Assembly (NCBI RefSeq): GCF_022711995.1
Contig: NZ_JALAHI010000003.1
Location: 1-33,799, forward strand
DNA length: 33,799 nucleotides
Reading direction: 5' to 3'
From: Enterococcus sp.
GTDB taxonomy: Bacteria > Bacillota > Bacilli > Lactobacillales > Enterococcaceae
The position numbers were made by a program, and so were the translations under genes. The notes beneath the pieces were generated by a model. The model was not told the DNA's origin, did not search any database, and saw nothing but the letters and a program-made list of their open reading frames with translations. The stretch's first letter is position 1, and the number at the start of each line of letters is the position of its first letter. Shown here in pieces: positions 24,378-32,614 of this stretch.

Positions 24378-25475
24378 CTATCTTTGTGGTTGTTGTTGCG
24401 TGATACAGTGAATATTCCCACCACCGTATACGATCTCCACTGTATTTACCCCGACGACTTCTTTTTCTGGGAAGATTTGTGCAATTTCTTCTAGAGCCAG
24501 CGCATCATTTTGGTCTCCATACTGAGGAACGATCACACCGTTGTTTGTAATCAGAAAGTTCATGTAAGAAGCAATACAAATGTCGCCATCTTCTCGCGGC
24601 ATCGTTCCTTCTACGTAATCGATCTTGAAATCTCCATCGATGGTGACATTTTCTACTGGGCAACAAAGTTTATGGACTTTTAATTTGCGACCTTTGGCAT
24701 CGGTCATTTCATTCAAACGTTTGTAAGCCGCTTGGGCAGCTTCATAAAAGGGACTGTCTTTATCTTCAGTATAGATACAAGCCACTTCTCCGGGACGAAC
24801 AAAACATGCCACATCATCCACATGGCCATTGGTTTCTTCAGGATCGATTCCATCCCCTAACCAAAGTACCTTCTCACAGTTCAAGTAGTCGCATAATTTT
24901 TGTTCGATTTCTTCTTTTGTCATATGAGGATTCCGACCTTCACTCAACAAACACATCTCCGTCGTTAGCACAGTGCCTTCCCCATCGACATGGAAGGATC
25001 CCCCTTCTAAAATGAAATCTTCTGTTCGATAAGAATCCACGTGTTCGATCTCACAGATTTTTTGAGCAACTAAATCATCTTGATCCCATGGGAAATACAA
25101 GCCATCGACTAAACCGCCCCAAGCATTAAATCCCCAGTCATTGCCTCGTAATTCGCCTTTGTCGTTGATAACAAAGCTAGGGCCACAGTCACGAATCCAA
25201 GCATCGTTGTTGGACATTTCATAGACAGTGATGTCTGCAGGCAATTGACGACGACAGTTTTGATACTGTTGTTGCGACACGACCACATTCATTGGCGTAA
25301 ATTTGCTGATAGCTTTTGCGACTTCGGCAAATGCTTCTTGAGCCGGTTTGCCCCCATCACGCCAGTTATCCGGCCGTTCTGGCCAAATCATCCATACTTT
25401 CTCTTGTGGTTCAAACTCTCCGGGCATTCTAAACCCGTCTTGTTTCGGTGTGGTCTTTTCGATTCGTTTTGCCAT
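24378..25475 (-). CDS. aguA: Agmatine deiminase
   Basis: 365-aa enzyme that hydrolyses agmatine to N-carbamoylputrescine and ammonia. It has the guanidine-modifying fold motifs: NDAWIRDCGP, EGGSFHVDGEGT, GIDPEETNGHVDD (catalytic His/Asp) and GGGNIHC with nucleophile Cys357, the same number as known for the enterococcal enzyme. AAGGAG 9 nt before the ATG at 25475 fixes the start. The gene begins 47 nt inside the 3' end of aguD, so translation is probably coupled. Confidence 0.93.
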   Translation of the reverse strand: MAKRIEKTTPKQDGFRMPGEFEPQEKVWMIWPERPDNWRDGGKPAQEAFAEVAKAISKFTPMNVVVSQQQYQNCRRQLPADITVYEMSNNDAWIRDCGPSFVINDKGELRGNDWGFNAWGGLVDGLYFPWDQDDLVAQKICEIEHVDSYRTEDFILEGGSFHVDGEGTVLTTEMCLLSEGRNPHMTKEEIEQKLCDYLNCEKVLWLGDGIDPEETNGHVDDVACFVRPGEVACIYTEDKDSPFYEAAQAAYKRLNEMTDAKGRKLKVHKLCCPVENVTIDGDFKIDYVEGTMPREDGDICIASYMNFLITNNGVIVPQYGDQNDALALEEIAQIFPEKEVVGVNTVEIVYGGGNIHCITQQQPQR

Positions 25476-26847
25476 GATATAGCACTCCTTCTTTTTTGAT
25501 TTTTTTGATCCAGATAATGGCTTCACCAACGAGGGCAAATACAATTGCTCCAATCGTGATTGGTAATTGCTGATTTAGTGTCTCAGCGTCAAATTGTAGT
25601 GGAATGGCCGTAAAAACCAACGAAATCACGATCATGATCATCGGTAGTGCGACTAATACTTTCAAGAACAAGTCGCTGCCACTCACTTTGAAAGGTCGAG
25701 GTGTTTCTGGATCGATTTTGCGCAATTTATAAAACGCAGGAAACACAGGTACATACGATAGTAAGAACATCACTAGATTCAGTGAGAAAAATGCCCAAAA
25801 TAAATCTTGATTGGGTAAAATCGGCGCAATCACAACCACGATGGAAGCAACGAGACCGTTCATAATTGCCGCACCAGTAGGCATACCATTTTTTTTGCTG
25901 CGTTTGGCAAACACTTTCGGCATATCGCCATTTTCAGCCGCATAACAAGCAGTGTTGTTGACCCCTAGTGACCAAGAAATCATGTTGCCAAATAATGTCA
26001 GCAAGAATAAAAAGGCCATCGAAATAATAAACCAGCCGCCGGTGGATCCTGTCAGCAATTTAAAACTATCCATCAATCCACTACCGGTACTGATTTGATC
26101 GGTAGGAATCGCTACACCGATCCCGAATGCAGAAAAAATGTAAATGGCGGCAATCACCAGTCCGCCGGCAATGATCGACTGTGGAATTTGTTTCTTAGGA
26201 TTTTCCATGTCGCTTGCAAATGTACAGATAACTTCAAATCCTAATAAGTTAAAAATGATTACCGAAATAAAGGACAAACTATTCAAATTGAAGCTTGGCA
26301 ACATGGAAGAAAGAGTAAACTCATTCGCCACACCTTTGGTAAGGGCAGTATAAAGACCTAATCCCCCAATCAAAATTGCCAACAGCATTTTGATAACAGC
26401 TGCGCCATTCAAAATCCATACACTATCACTAACTGGATAAAAACTGATCCAAACGATGATCCAAATAAAAATCAGTTCAATCACAATAGTAGCTGCCGTT
26501 GAAAACTCGCTACCTGTGATAGTCGTCAACAAATCCGGACAGACCACCGCTAGAGATGCTAACCACAGTGGATAATTGATCCAGTAATACCAAGACACCC
26601 GCGATCCCCAGCGATGACCGAAAGCTTTCGTCACCCAATCATAGATACCGCCATCGCCAATATAGGTCGTCCCTAATTCCGATGAAATCAATCCATAAGG
26701 CAAAAGGAACGCAATCAGCAGAAAGATCCACCAAAAAAACTGTGAATTTCCGATTGCCGCTACTGGTGCAGCCGCTTCTGCCACAAATACAACACAAATA
26801 ACAGATAAGATGGCACTCATTAAACTAAATTTTTTCTTCTCTCCCAT
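25429..26847 (-). CDS. aguD: Agmatine/putrescine antiporter
   Basis: 472-aa APC-superfamily transporter with about 12 membrane helices, beginning FSLMSAILSVICVVFVAEAA and with the first-helix glycine region PVAAIGNSQFF. It imports agmatine in exchange for putrescine, feeding the deiminase. AAAGGA 8 nt before the ATG at 26847 and the start of hydrophobic homology support this start, although the frame stays open upstream for 84 codons. The 3' end overlaps aguA by 47 nt. Confidence 0.87.
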   Translation of the reverse strand: MGEKKKFSLMSAILSVICVVFVAEAAAPVAAIGNSQFFWWIFLLIAFLLPYGLISSELGTTYIGDGGIYDWVTKAFGHRWGSRVSWYYWINYPLWLASLAVVCPDLLTTITGSEFSTAATIVIELIFIWIIVWISFYPVSDSVWILNGAAVIKMLLAILIGGLGLYTALTKGVANEFTLSSMLPSFNLNSLSFISVIIFNLLGFEVICTFASDMENPKKQIPQSIIAGGLVIAAIYIFSAFGIGVAIPTDQISTGSGLMDSFKLLTGSTGGWFIISMAFLFLLTLFGNMISWSLGVNNTACYAAENGDMPKVFAKRSKKNGMPTGAAIMNGLVASIVVVIAPILPNQDLFWAFFSLNLVMFLLSYVPVFPAFYKLRKIDPETPRPFKVSGSDLFLKVLVALPMIMIVISLVFTAIPLQFDAETLNQQLPITIGAIVFALVGEAIIWIKKIKKEGVLYHGKTNRKDHTETRRV

Positions 26848-27076
26848 TGTTTTCTTCCTTTCCGGTACAAGGGAATAAGGATTGACCAACGATTGAAGGA
26901 TTCTCACAACTAGCGGACTTCTCCCGCATGAATTCACCCGCGGCATAAAAGCTGCAGCCATTTCTGAATCAGAATCCGCCTGTAAGAATTCGGAAGAAGC
27001 GAGTTTCAAGTCGTTGGCTCCTCCTCTTGAACAGAAACAATCCTCACGCATCGTTAGGATACGCAGACTATTTCCT
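26848..27076 (-). other. 229-bp aguB-aguD spacer, open in the aguD frame
   Basis: The spacer has no stop codon in the aguD frame. It contains AGAGGAGGAG 8 nt before an in-frame TTG (about 27009) that would add 54 residues to AguD. An ATCCT/AGGAT arm and a TGAATTCA palindrome are present. I see no T-box sequence, riboswitch core or terminator. It may hold an internal promoter or a leader-translation control. Confidence 0.35.
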
Positions 27077-28105
27077 TCATCTCTTGCCTCTAGTTTCACC
27101 TAGCAAAGCTTCCAAGTCTTTTTTAGCCGCTGCTTTTTTGGTCTCGTCGATTGGATTCTTTTCTTCATAATCCCGCATCAAGTACACTAAGAGGCCGCGA
27201 ATCGAAGTCAAGCGATTTTCTGCTTCATCAAAACAGATTGAGTTTGGACCATCCATAACCTCATCCGTGACCTCTTCCCCACGAGTAGCCGGCAAACAGT
27301 GCATAAATTTCGCTTGTTCACCAGCACGTTTCATCAAGTCAGTATTCACTTGGTATTTAGGGTAAAAGACACGCATACGTTCCTCTTCTGATAGTTCCGC
27401 TTCATACAGTCCATACCAAACATCGGTATAAACAAAATCCGAATCTTCGATCACGTCGATTTGATCTGAGATCGTATAAGAGCCGCTAGATTCTTTACAG
27501 ATGGCATCCAATCTTGCCCGATGGTCTTCATTCAACTGGAACCCTTCTGGACCAAATTGAACGAATTCCATCCCCATTTTTGTTGCAATCAATCCTAAAG
27601 AGAAGCAGACTTGTGTGGCATCTCCAATAAAGGAAATCTTGCAGTCTTCAATTTTTTTGCCGGCTGGAAGATGTTCGATCATGGTGCAAAGATCGCCCAA
27701 TTCTTGCGTTGGATGATTGAAGTCAGACATCCCGTTAATAACTGGGATCGTAGCATTCGTGGCTAAGTCATACACACTATGATGCCGTTCGACACGAGCC
27801 ATCAAAATATCAACTAAACGAGAAAGAACACGGCTCGTATCTTCTATCGTTTCATGACCGCCCAATTGAATTTGTCCCGGTGCTAGATATTCTGCATGTC
27901 CCCCTAATTGTGTCATTGCTGTTTCAAAAGAAACCCGCGTTCTGGTAGAAGACTGTTGAAAGATCATCCCTAATACTTTGTTCTTTAGTAAAGGGGGATA
28001 AAAACCATTCTTGATGGCCGCTTTGATTTTCAATGACAAGTCAACGATTTGTTGGATCTCCTCCTTCGTGTAGTTTTCCGTTGTAATAAAATCTCTTTTT
28101 TCCAT
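27077..28105 (-). CDS. aguB: Putrescine carbamoyltransferase
   Basis: 342-aa transcarbamylase that splits N-carbamoylputrescine with phosphate to putrescine and carbamoyl phosphate. Carbamoyl-phosphate motif SSTRTR (52-57), DFNHPTQ and HCLPA are present. The stretch [19 protein letters not shown] and a charged C-terminal helix (about 320-342) fit putrescine rather than ornithine transcarbamylases, as does the neighbourhood. AGGAGG 7 nt before the ATG at 28105 fixes the start. First gene of the agu operon, divergent from aguR. Confidence 0.9.
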   Translation of the reverse strand: MEKRDFITTENYTKEEIQQIVDLSLKIKAAIKNGFYPPLLKNKVLGMIFQQSSTRTRVSFETAMTQLGGHAEYLAPGQIQLGGHETIEDTSRVLSRLVDILMARVERHHSVYDLATNATIPVINGMSDFNHPTQELGDLCTMIEHLPAGKKIEDCKISFIGDATQVCFSLGLIATKMGMEFVQFGPEGFQLNEDHRARLDAICKESSGSYTISDQIDVIEDSDFVYTDVWYGLYEAELSEEERMRVFYPKYQVNTDLMKRAGEQAKFMHCLPATRGEEVTDEVMDGPNSICFDEAENRLTSIRGLLVYLMRDYEEKNPIDETKKAAAKKDLEALLGETRGKR

Positions 28106-28186
28106 AATGTAACCTCCTAAGTGATTTGTTTGCTTTTGCATCTTCACTTTAGGAAAAAAAGGGGGAGTTTACGATAAGCTATTAGT

Positions 28187-28200
28187 TGTAAACGTTATCA
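28187..28200 (+). promoter_or_regulatory. CcpA cre site at the aguB promoter
   Basis: TGTAAACGTTATCA fits the cre consensus TGWAANCGNTNWCA at every fixed position. It overlaps the inferred aguB -10 (minus strand GATAAT, 28200-28205) and start site, so CcpA would repress agmatine use when sugar is plentiful. Confidence 0.7.
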
Positions 28201-28224
28201 TTATCGATTCACCCTTGCTGAGGA

Positions 28225-28250
28225 CTGGTTTATTTTTAGATATAAACCAG
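28225..28250. promoter_or_regulatory. Inverted repeat, likely AguR site
   Basis: CTGGTTTAT (28225-28233) and ATAAACCAG (28242-28250), perfect 9-bp arms with an 8-nt centre. If the aguB start is near 28193 its centre lies at about -44, the class II activator position; the aguB -35 region looks poor, as expected for an activator-dependent promoter. It is also 75 bp upstream of the aguR -10. Confidence 0.5.
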
Positions 28251-28321
28251 TTATTTTCCAAGGGTTTACAAAAGTTTAGAGGGAAGTTTAGCGGAATTAA
28301 AAGTAAAGAGAAAACAATTGA

Positions 28322-28330
28322 TGTTATAAT
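28322..28330 (+). promoter_or_regulatory. Extended -10 promoter of aguR
   Basis: TGTTATAAT is a perfect extended -10 (TG-N-TATAAT), with no clear -35. It lies 47 bp before the ATG at 28377. Confidence 0.55.
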
Positions 28331-28376
28331 TAGGGTAAAAAATCTGGTGCAAGAAAAAAATGAAAGGGGATTCAAT

Positions 28377-29312
28377 ATGATAGCTATTTTTATTTACAAT
28401 ATTCTATTGATCATTCTATATTCCATCACCATGACTTTTGCTATTTATACTTATTTAAAAGAAAAAAACAAGTTATTTCTCTGGATCGGTTTGTATTTGG
28501 CATTCTTCATTTTTGACAACACGATTATTTACATGACGGAATTCCTCAATTCCTTTGCCCAAAGTTATGATCAAGCATTCATGAGTGCACCAGCAGTTAA
28601 AACCATTATTTTTATGGGAAACGCCTTTTTCTCCATTTCTATTCTTGCCGAACTACGAAAAGAAAAACTCTCCCCCCTCCATTATGCTTTACTGATTGCT
28701 TTGGCTGTTTGGATGATCACCACCCCACTGATGGATAATTCAGCATTTAAAGTCTGGCTCTATTACCTTGGCAATCAACTCTTCCTGTTTTATCTAGGAA
28801 TTTATTGTTGGCAAGGAACCAAAAAGGATATCCCTTTGCTGAACAAACACTATTTAAAGCAGTTGATGATCATCAATCTCTTCTTTAGTATTTTGATCGT
28901 TATTGAAGATAGTTTCGTGATTTTCAATGTCGATCAATACAGTTCTTTAGCGACGAAGATTTATAATCGCAGCATCTCAGAGGATATTTTTTCGATTGTT
29001 GTCTGTGTTTTATTGCTGCACTTCTTCATCAAAGAACGCCGACCGCAGGAAGAAAAGCCGCAAGAACAAGACGCCTCGCTCTTGGTTCAAAACTTTTGTC
29101 GGGTTCATCAGTTTACCCAGCGAGAAACAGAAATCTTTGCATTACTGCTGTCACATCAAACCAATCAGGAAATCGCCGATCAGCTCTTCCTTTCCTTAGG
29201 AACAGTCAAAACCCATGTTCATAATATTTTTATCAAACTGGACATTAAAAAGCGCACACAAATTATGATCCTTTTTGAAGAGTACAAAGAAGCCAATGAA
29301 GCAGCCGCCTAA
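28377..29312 (+). CDS. aguR: Membrane-bound LuxR-type activator of the agu operon
   Basis: 311-aa one-component regulator. Residues 1-220 hold about seven membrane helices; the C-terminal 75 residues form a LuxR/GerE helix-turn-helix (247-300) with FTQRETEIFALLLSHQTNQEIA and LGTVKTHVHNIF. Membrane-bound LuxR proteins of this layout activate agmatine operons in Lactococcus and enterococci in response to agmatine. AAAGGGG 7 nt before the ATG at 28377 fixes the start; the frame is open to 28215 but carries no better site. Divergent from aguB. Confidence 0.83.
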   Translation: MIAIFIYNILLIILYSITMTFAIYTYLKEKNKLFLWIGLYLAFFIFDNTIIYMTEFLNSFAQSYDQAFMSAPAVKTIIFMGNAFFSISILAELRKEKLSPLHYALLIALAVWMITTPLMDNSAFKVWLYYLGNQLFLFYLGIYCWQGTKKDIPLLNKHYLKQLMIINLFFSILIVIEDSFVIFNVDQYSSLATKIYNRSISEDIFSIVVCVLLLHFFIKERRPQEEKPQEQDASLLVQNFCRVHQFTQRETEIFALLLSHQTNQEIADQLFLSLGTVKTHVHNIFIKLDIKKRTQIMILFEEYKEANEAAA

Positions 29313-29476
29313 AAAAAGGACTGTGCCATAAGTCTCCTACAAGTAAAAATATCCGAACATTAACTAGTAGTGCTCCTGCGGTGCAGGGGCTCCTCGTCGG
29401 AAAAGTCCGAGGAATCTCTAGCAATAGCATATGTTTCGGTTTCACTTGTTGGATGATGACTTATATCACAGTCCCC
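29311..29476 (-). repeat. 155-nt structured repeat, copy B, 3' of the oppA-like gene
   Basis: Core 29319-29473, about 92% identical to copy A (23271-23425), same orientation, equal length. On the minus strand GACTGTG and CACAGTC close the structure, TATAAGTC/GACTTATG continues it, then TCCAACAAGT/ACTTGTAGGA with one mismatch, and seven T follow at the aguR stop. It starts about 40 bp after the stop of the OppA-like gene and should end that operon. It also meets the 3' end of aguR on the other strand. Confidence 0.8.
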
Positions 29477-29513
29477 TGATAAAGTATGAACGTTGTGATT
29501 GATTGCTACCGGC

Positions 29514-31154
29514 TTATTCTTCCATATAAGCATACTTGATGATCGTTGACGGTCCGAAAGTTGGATAGTACACCCCTTTCAGAGAAGGATTGACCATAAT
29601 ACTACGCGCTCTTTGGTAGATTGGAACGATCCCAGCGGTGTCTTCTACTAATAGTTTTTCTGCTTTGATCATCGTATCCCAACGTGTCGCTAAATCATTG
29701 GCATAGGTCGTATTGCTATCAGCAATCAACTGATCATAGTCTTTGTTTTCATAATTCGTGTTATTCGGTGAAACGAGATTGTAAAGGTACGTCATTGGGT
29801 CTTGATAATCTGGTCCCCACGTTCCGATAGCTAACTCGTAATCGCTTTTTCGCGTCAAATCAATCGAATTATTCAATGGGACGGACTTGATTTCAACAGT
29901 CAAACCCGGTAAGACTGTCTGTAACTGATCTTGAATGAATTCAGCCACTTTTTTATCTGCATCGGTGTCTTTTGTTAACATCTCGATGGAGATCTTATCC
30001 CCAATATCCGCAGTGGCTTTTTGCCAGTAAGCAAGTGCAGTGGCTTTATCCGGTCCTTTCAAAGGCGCATCTTCGCGAAAATCTTTGCCGGTTTCCGGAT
30101 TGAAGACAAAGTTATTCGGAATAAACCCATTGATTGCTTCTGATCCATCTGATAAAACATCTTTGACTAAAGCTTCTTTATCAATCGCATAATAAACGGC
30201 TTTTCGTACATTTTCATTGGCAAAGATCGTATCTTTACCATCTCTTTTTTGATTCATCTTGAAATAGTGGATATAAGAGGTCAGCACCGTCTGTAGTTCT
30301 TCGTTAGCGGCATTTTGCTTCACGTATTCCCCATAAATATCCGCCATATCCAACTGTCCTTCGTTGAAAAGATTATACCCTGTAACAGCTTCTTTGATTA
30401 CTTCATAATGGATATTCTCCAGTTTGATGGCATCACGATTGTAGTAGTCTTCATTTTTTTCCAGATCCCATGTAGAGGAAGCTTGATCCCAATTTTTCAT
30501 CAAAAAAGGGCCATTAGTTAAAATATTTTCACTTGAGGTGCCATAAGCATCCCCTTTTTCGGTGACAAACGCTTCATTTTGAGGAAAAAATGGAGTGAAG
30601 GCCAATATCGAAGTCAAATAAGGCACTGGCTGCTCCAATTGGATCTCGATCGTGTAATCATCCGTAGCTTTCGCTCCTAGTTCAGAAGGGTCTTTTTCCC
30701 CATTGATGATTTCAGTACCATTTTTGAATGTGCCGTCTAATAGAAACATGTAGTTTGCTTGATTGGCTGGTGTGGCTAGTCGTTGCCAAGCATAAATAAA
30801 ATCTTTAGCTGTCACTGGTTCCCCATTACTCCAAGTTGCATCTTCTCTCAACGTGATCGTGTAAGTCAAACCATCGTCGGATATGTTGGGAAAATCTTTG
30901 GCAATAGCCGGTGCGACTTTATTGGTGTCATCGATTTGATACAATCCATCAAAGACATTGACTTGAGCATTGATACTTGCCGTATCTTGGGTAGAGAGGG
31001 TATCCATCGATCCAATTTCGCTTTGTTCCATCAAATTGACCACACTGCTCTCTTTGGCAGTAGCTTTAGATTCTTTCTGATAACTACAACCTGAAAAACC
31101 GATGACACTCGAAACAACCAACAAAACCATCAATCTTTTTTCTTTATTCCTCAT
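29514..31154 (-). CDS. OppA-family peptide-binding lipoprotein
   Basis: 546-aa extracytoplasmic solute-binding protein of family 5. Lipoprotein signal with lipobox FSGC (Cys23), followed by the long three-domain SBP_bac_5 fold: ATWSNGEPVTAKDFIYAWQR is the family signature and the late DPMTYLYNLVSPNNT is the peptide-site region. It would capture oligopeptides and hand them to an Opp-type permease, which is not encoded in the window. AAGGAGG upstream supports the ATG. Third gene of an operon with the transglutaminase-like and epimerase genes (32-bp gap), so murein peptides are the likely ligand. Confidence 0.85.
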   Translation of the reverse strand: MRNKEKRLMVLLVVSSVIGFSGCSYQKESKATAKESSVVNLMEQSEIGSMDTLSTQDTASINAQVNVFDGLYQIDDTNKVAPAIAKDFPNISDDGLTYTITLREDATWSNGEPVTAKDFIYAWQRLATPANQANYMFLLDGTFKNGTEIINGEKDPSELGAKATDDYTIEIQLEQPVPYLTSILAFTPFFPQNEAFVTEKGDAYGTSSENILTNGPFLMKNWDQASSTWDLEKNEDYYNRDAIKLENIHYEVIKEAVTGYNLFNEGQLDMADIYGEYVKQNAANEELQTVLTSYIHYFKMNQKRDGKDTIFANENVRKAVYYAIDKEALVKDVLSDGSEAINGFIPNNFVFNPETGKDFREDAPLKGPDKATALAYWQKATADIGDKISIEMLTKDTDADKKVAEFIQDQLQTVLPGLTVEIKSVPLNNSIDLTRKSDYELAIGTWGPDYQDPMTYLYNLVSPNNTNYENKDYDQLIADSNTTYANDLATRWDTMIKAEKLLVEDTAGIVPIYQRARSIMVNPSLKGVYYPTFGPSTIIKYAYMEE

Positions 31155-31186
31155 TTACGTCCTCCTTTTACATGCGTCCCAACCGC

Positions 31187-32614
31187 TTAGCGAAGCGCTT
31201 TTTCTAAAATCGTCATCTCAATCAATTCAGCTTGCCAATCCAGCTCATCATAGCGGTAGCCTTTCTTGGCAGACTCAAATTCTCCCCGCTGATTGTCAAT
31301 GGGATCTGCTCGTAAGAATTGCTTCGCTACGGTAAATCCCCCTTGAATACAGTTATTAGCAGGTAAGCGAAAAATATCTAGGTTTCCAAAATAATAACGC
31401 CAGCGCTCGTCATTTCCCCCTCGAAATGCGCTGCCCCCAAACGAAACATCTACATAAAGCCAACCGTACTCTGGTAAATAGAAGCGCGCCCAGTCATGAG
31501 GGCCCACAAAAAATTCCGAAACATATAAACCCGACTCCCATTCCGCTGGGATATTCGCCATACGACACAACGTGATAAATAAAAGTGCTTGAACACCGCA
31601 ATCCCCTTTCTGATTGACAGCACAATACTCACTGATATTCGGAATCGCATAGTATTCCCGCATAAACGAATAGGTCACTTTGGTAGTTACAAAATGATAA
31701 ATCGCATACGCACGTTCCAAGGGATTTTTTGCTTCCGGCAAAATTTCCTGCAACAATTGCTTTAGAAAAGGCGTAAACTGAATATGGGGAGCGAATTCAT
31801 TTAGTGCGGATGCAAATGCGGCTTTTTCCGACTCCGTCAACTCACGAATCACGGTTTTTTCAGCCAATAAGTGAAATAAATCCGTATAAACAGCCGTCAA
31901 CTCATAGCTGTGTTCCACAGTCGCTTCAATTGAAGAAGGCTCATTGGTTTCAAATGAGATCGTTCGCTGTGGTGCAGCGAAGGGATCAATCTGCTTGACC
32001 GCTCCTTTTGTCTGGAGAATCTTGGCATTGGTCACCTTTCCAGTGTCCCGAGGCAAAGGAATATGTGTCAAGAAAGGACCGTCTCCTTTATTAAGCGTTG
32101 TTAATGGTCTAAGGGATTGTTTCAAAACGATTCGAGCAGTTCTTTGTCCGAGCTGTTTCATTTTTGCGACGTTCTCATCCAGTTCTACTTGCCGGGCACT
32201 GTCAATCCCGTTTTCTTCTTCAAACAAATAGCGGGTATAATAGTCTGAGCGCGTCTTAACGAGATTAGCAATAAACCGTTCATGGAAAACTTTTTTACCA
32301 TTCAAGTAGATCCATTCGACCTCTCCTGCCTCCACTAAACGATCCAGTTCTTCTCGCTGAAAATCGGCAAAGGACTGTTGCATCATCTCCAGTGCTTTGG
32401 TTTCTTCATAGGGATATTGCTTTGCTTCAAAAACAGTCAAAACTTTTAATTCCGTTTGCAAACGATCTTTTAAGACTTCACTGATACGGGCATTGTTCAA
32501 CTTCTGATGAATGAGTTGACGTGTTAAAGAAAAATCCCCGAAATCTTTGGCTCGTTGAATGTCTTCTGGCAATGGAACTACTAGATTGGATAGATCATTA
32601 GGATCCATACTCAC
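31187..32614 (-). CDS. Cytoplasmic transglutaminase-like (papain-fold) protein
   Basis: 475-aa protein without signal peptide or membrane helix. The C-terminal half has a transglutaminase core: AYAIYHFVTTKVTYSF, then QKGDCGVQALLFITLCRMANIPAEW with Cys339, PHDWARFYLP with His373, and YGWLYVDVSFGG with Asp389, a complete catalytic triad. The N-terminal 250 residues are an unrecognised, probably substrate-recognising region. Bacterial members are usually peptidases rather than cross-linkers. GTG start at 32614 with AGAGGAGG 7 nt upstream; it shares GTGA with the epimerase stop. Coupled to a dipeptide epimerase, so peptide cleavage before epimerisation is a reasonable inference. Confidence 0.7.
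   Translation of the reverse strand: MSMDPNDLSNLVVPLPEDIQRAKDFGDFSLTRQLIHQKLNNARISEVLKDRLQTELKVLTVFEAKQYPYEETKALEMMQQSFADFQREELDRLVEAGEVEWIYLNGKKVFHERFIANLVKTRSDYYTRYLFEEENGIDSARQVELDENVAKMKQLGQRTARIVLKQSLRPLTTLNKGDGPFLTHIPLPRDTGKVTNAKILQTKGAVKQIDPFAAPQRTISFETNEPSSIEATVEHSYELTAVYTDLFHLLAEKTVIRELTESEKAAFASALNEFAPHIQFTPFLKQLLQEILPEAKNPLERAYAIYHFVTTKVTYSFMREYYAIPNISEYCAVNQKGDCGVQALLFITLCRMANIPAEWESGLYVSEFFVGPHDWARFYLPEYGWLYVDVSFGGSAFRGGNDERWRYYFGNLDIFRLPANNCIQGGFTVAKQFLRADPIDNQRGEFESAKKGYRYDELDWQAELIEMTILEKALR

Noticed and set aside
26848-27076. T-box or riboswitch in the aguB-aguD spacer
   Set aside because: No T-box TGGNACCGCG-like sequence, no terminator and no known riboswitch core were seen.
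23271-29473. 155-nt repeats as transposon ends or CRISPR
   Set aside because: They are direct and not inverted, have no transposase or target duplication, and there is no spacer-repeat array.
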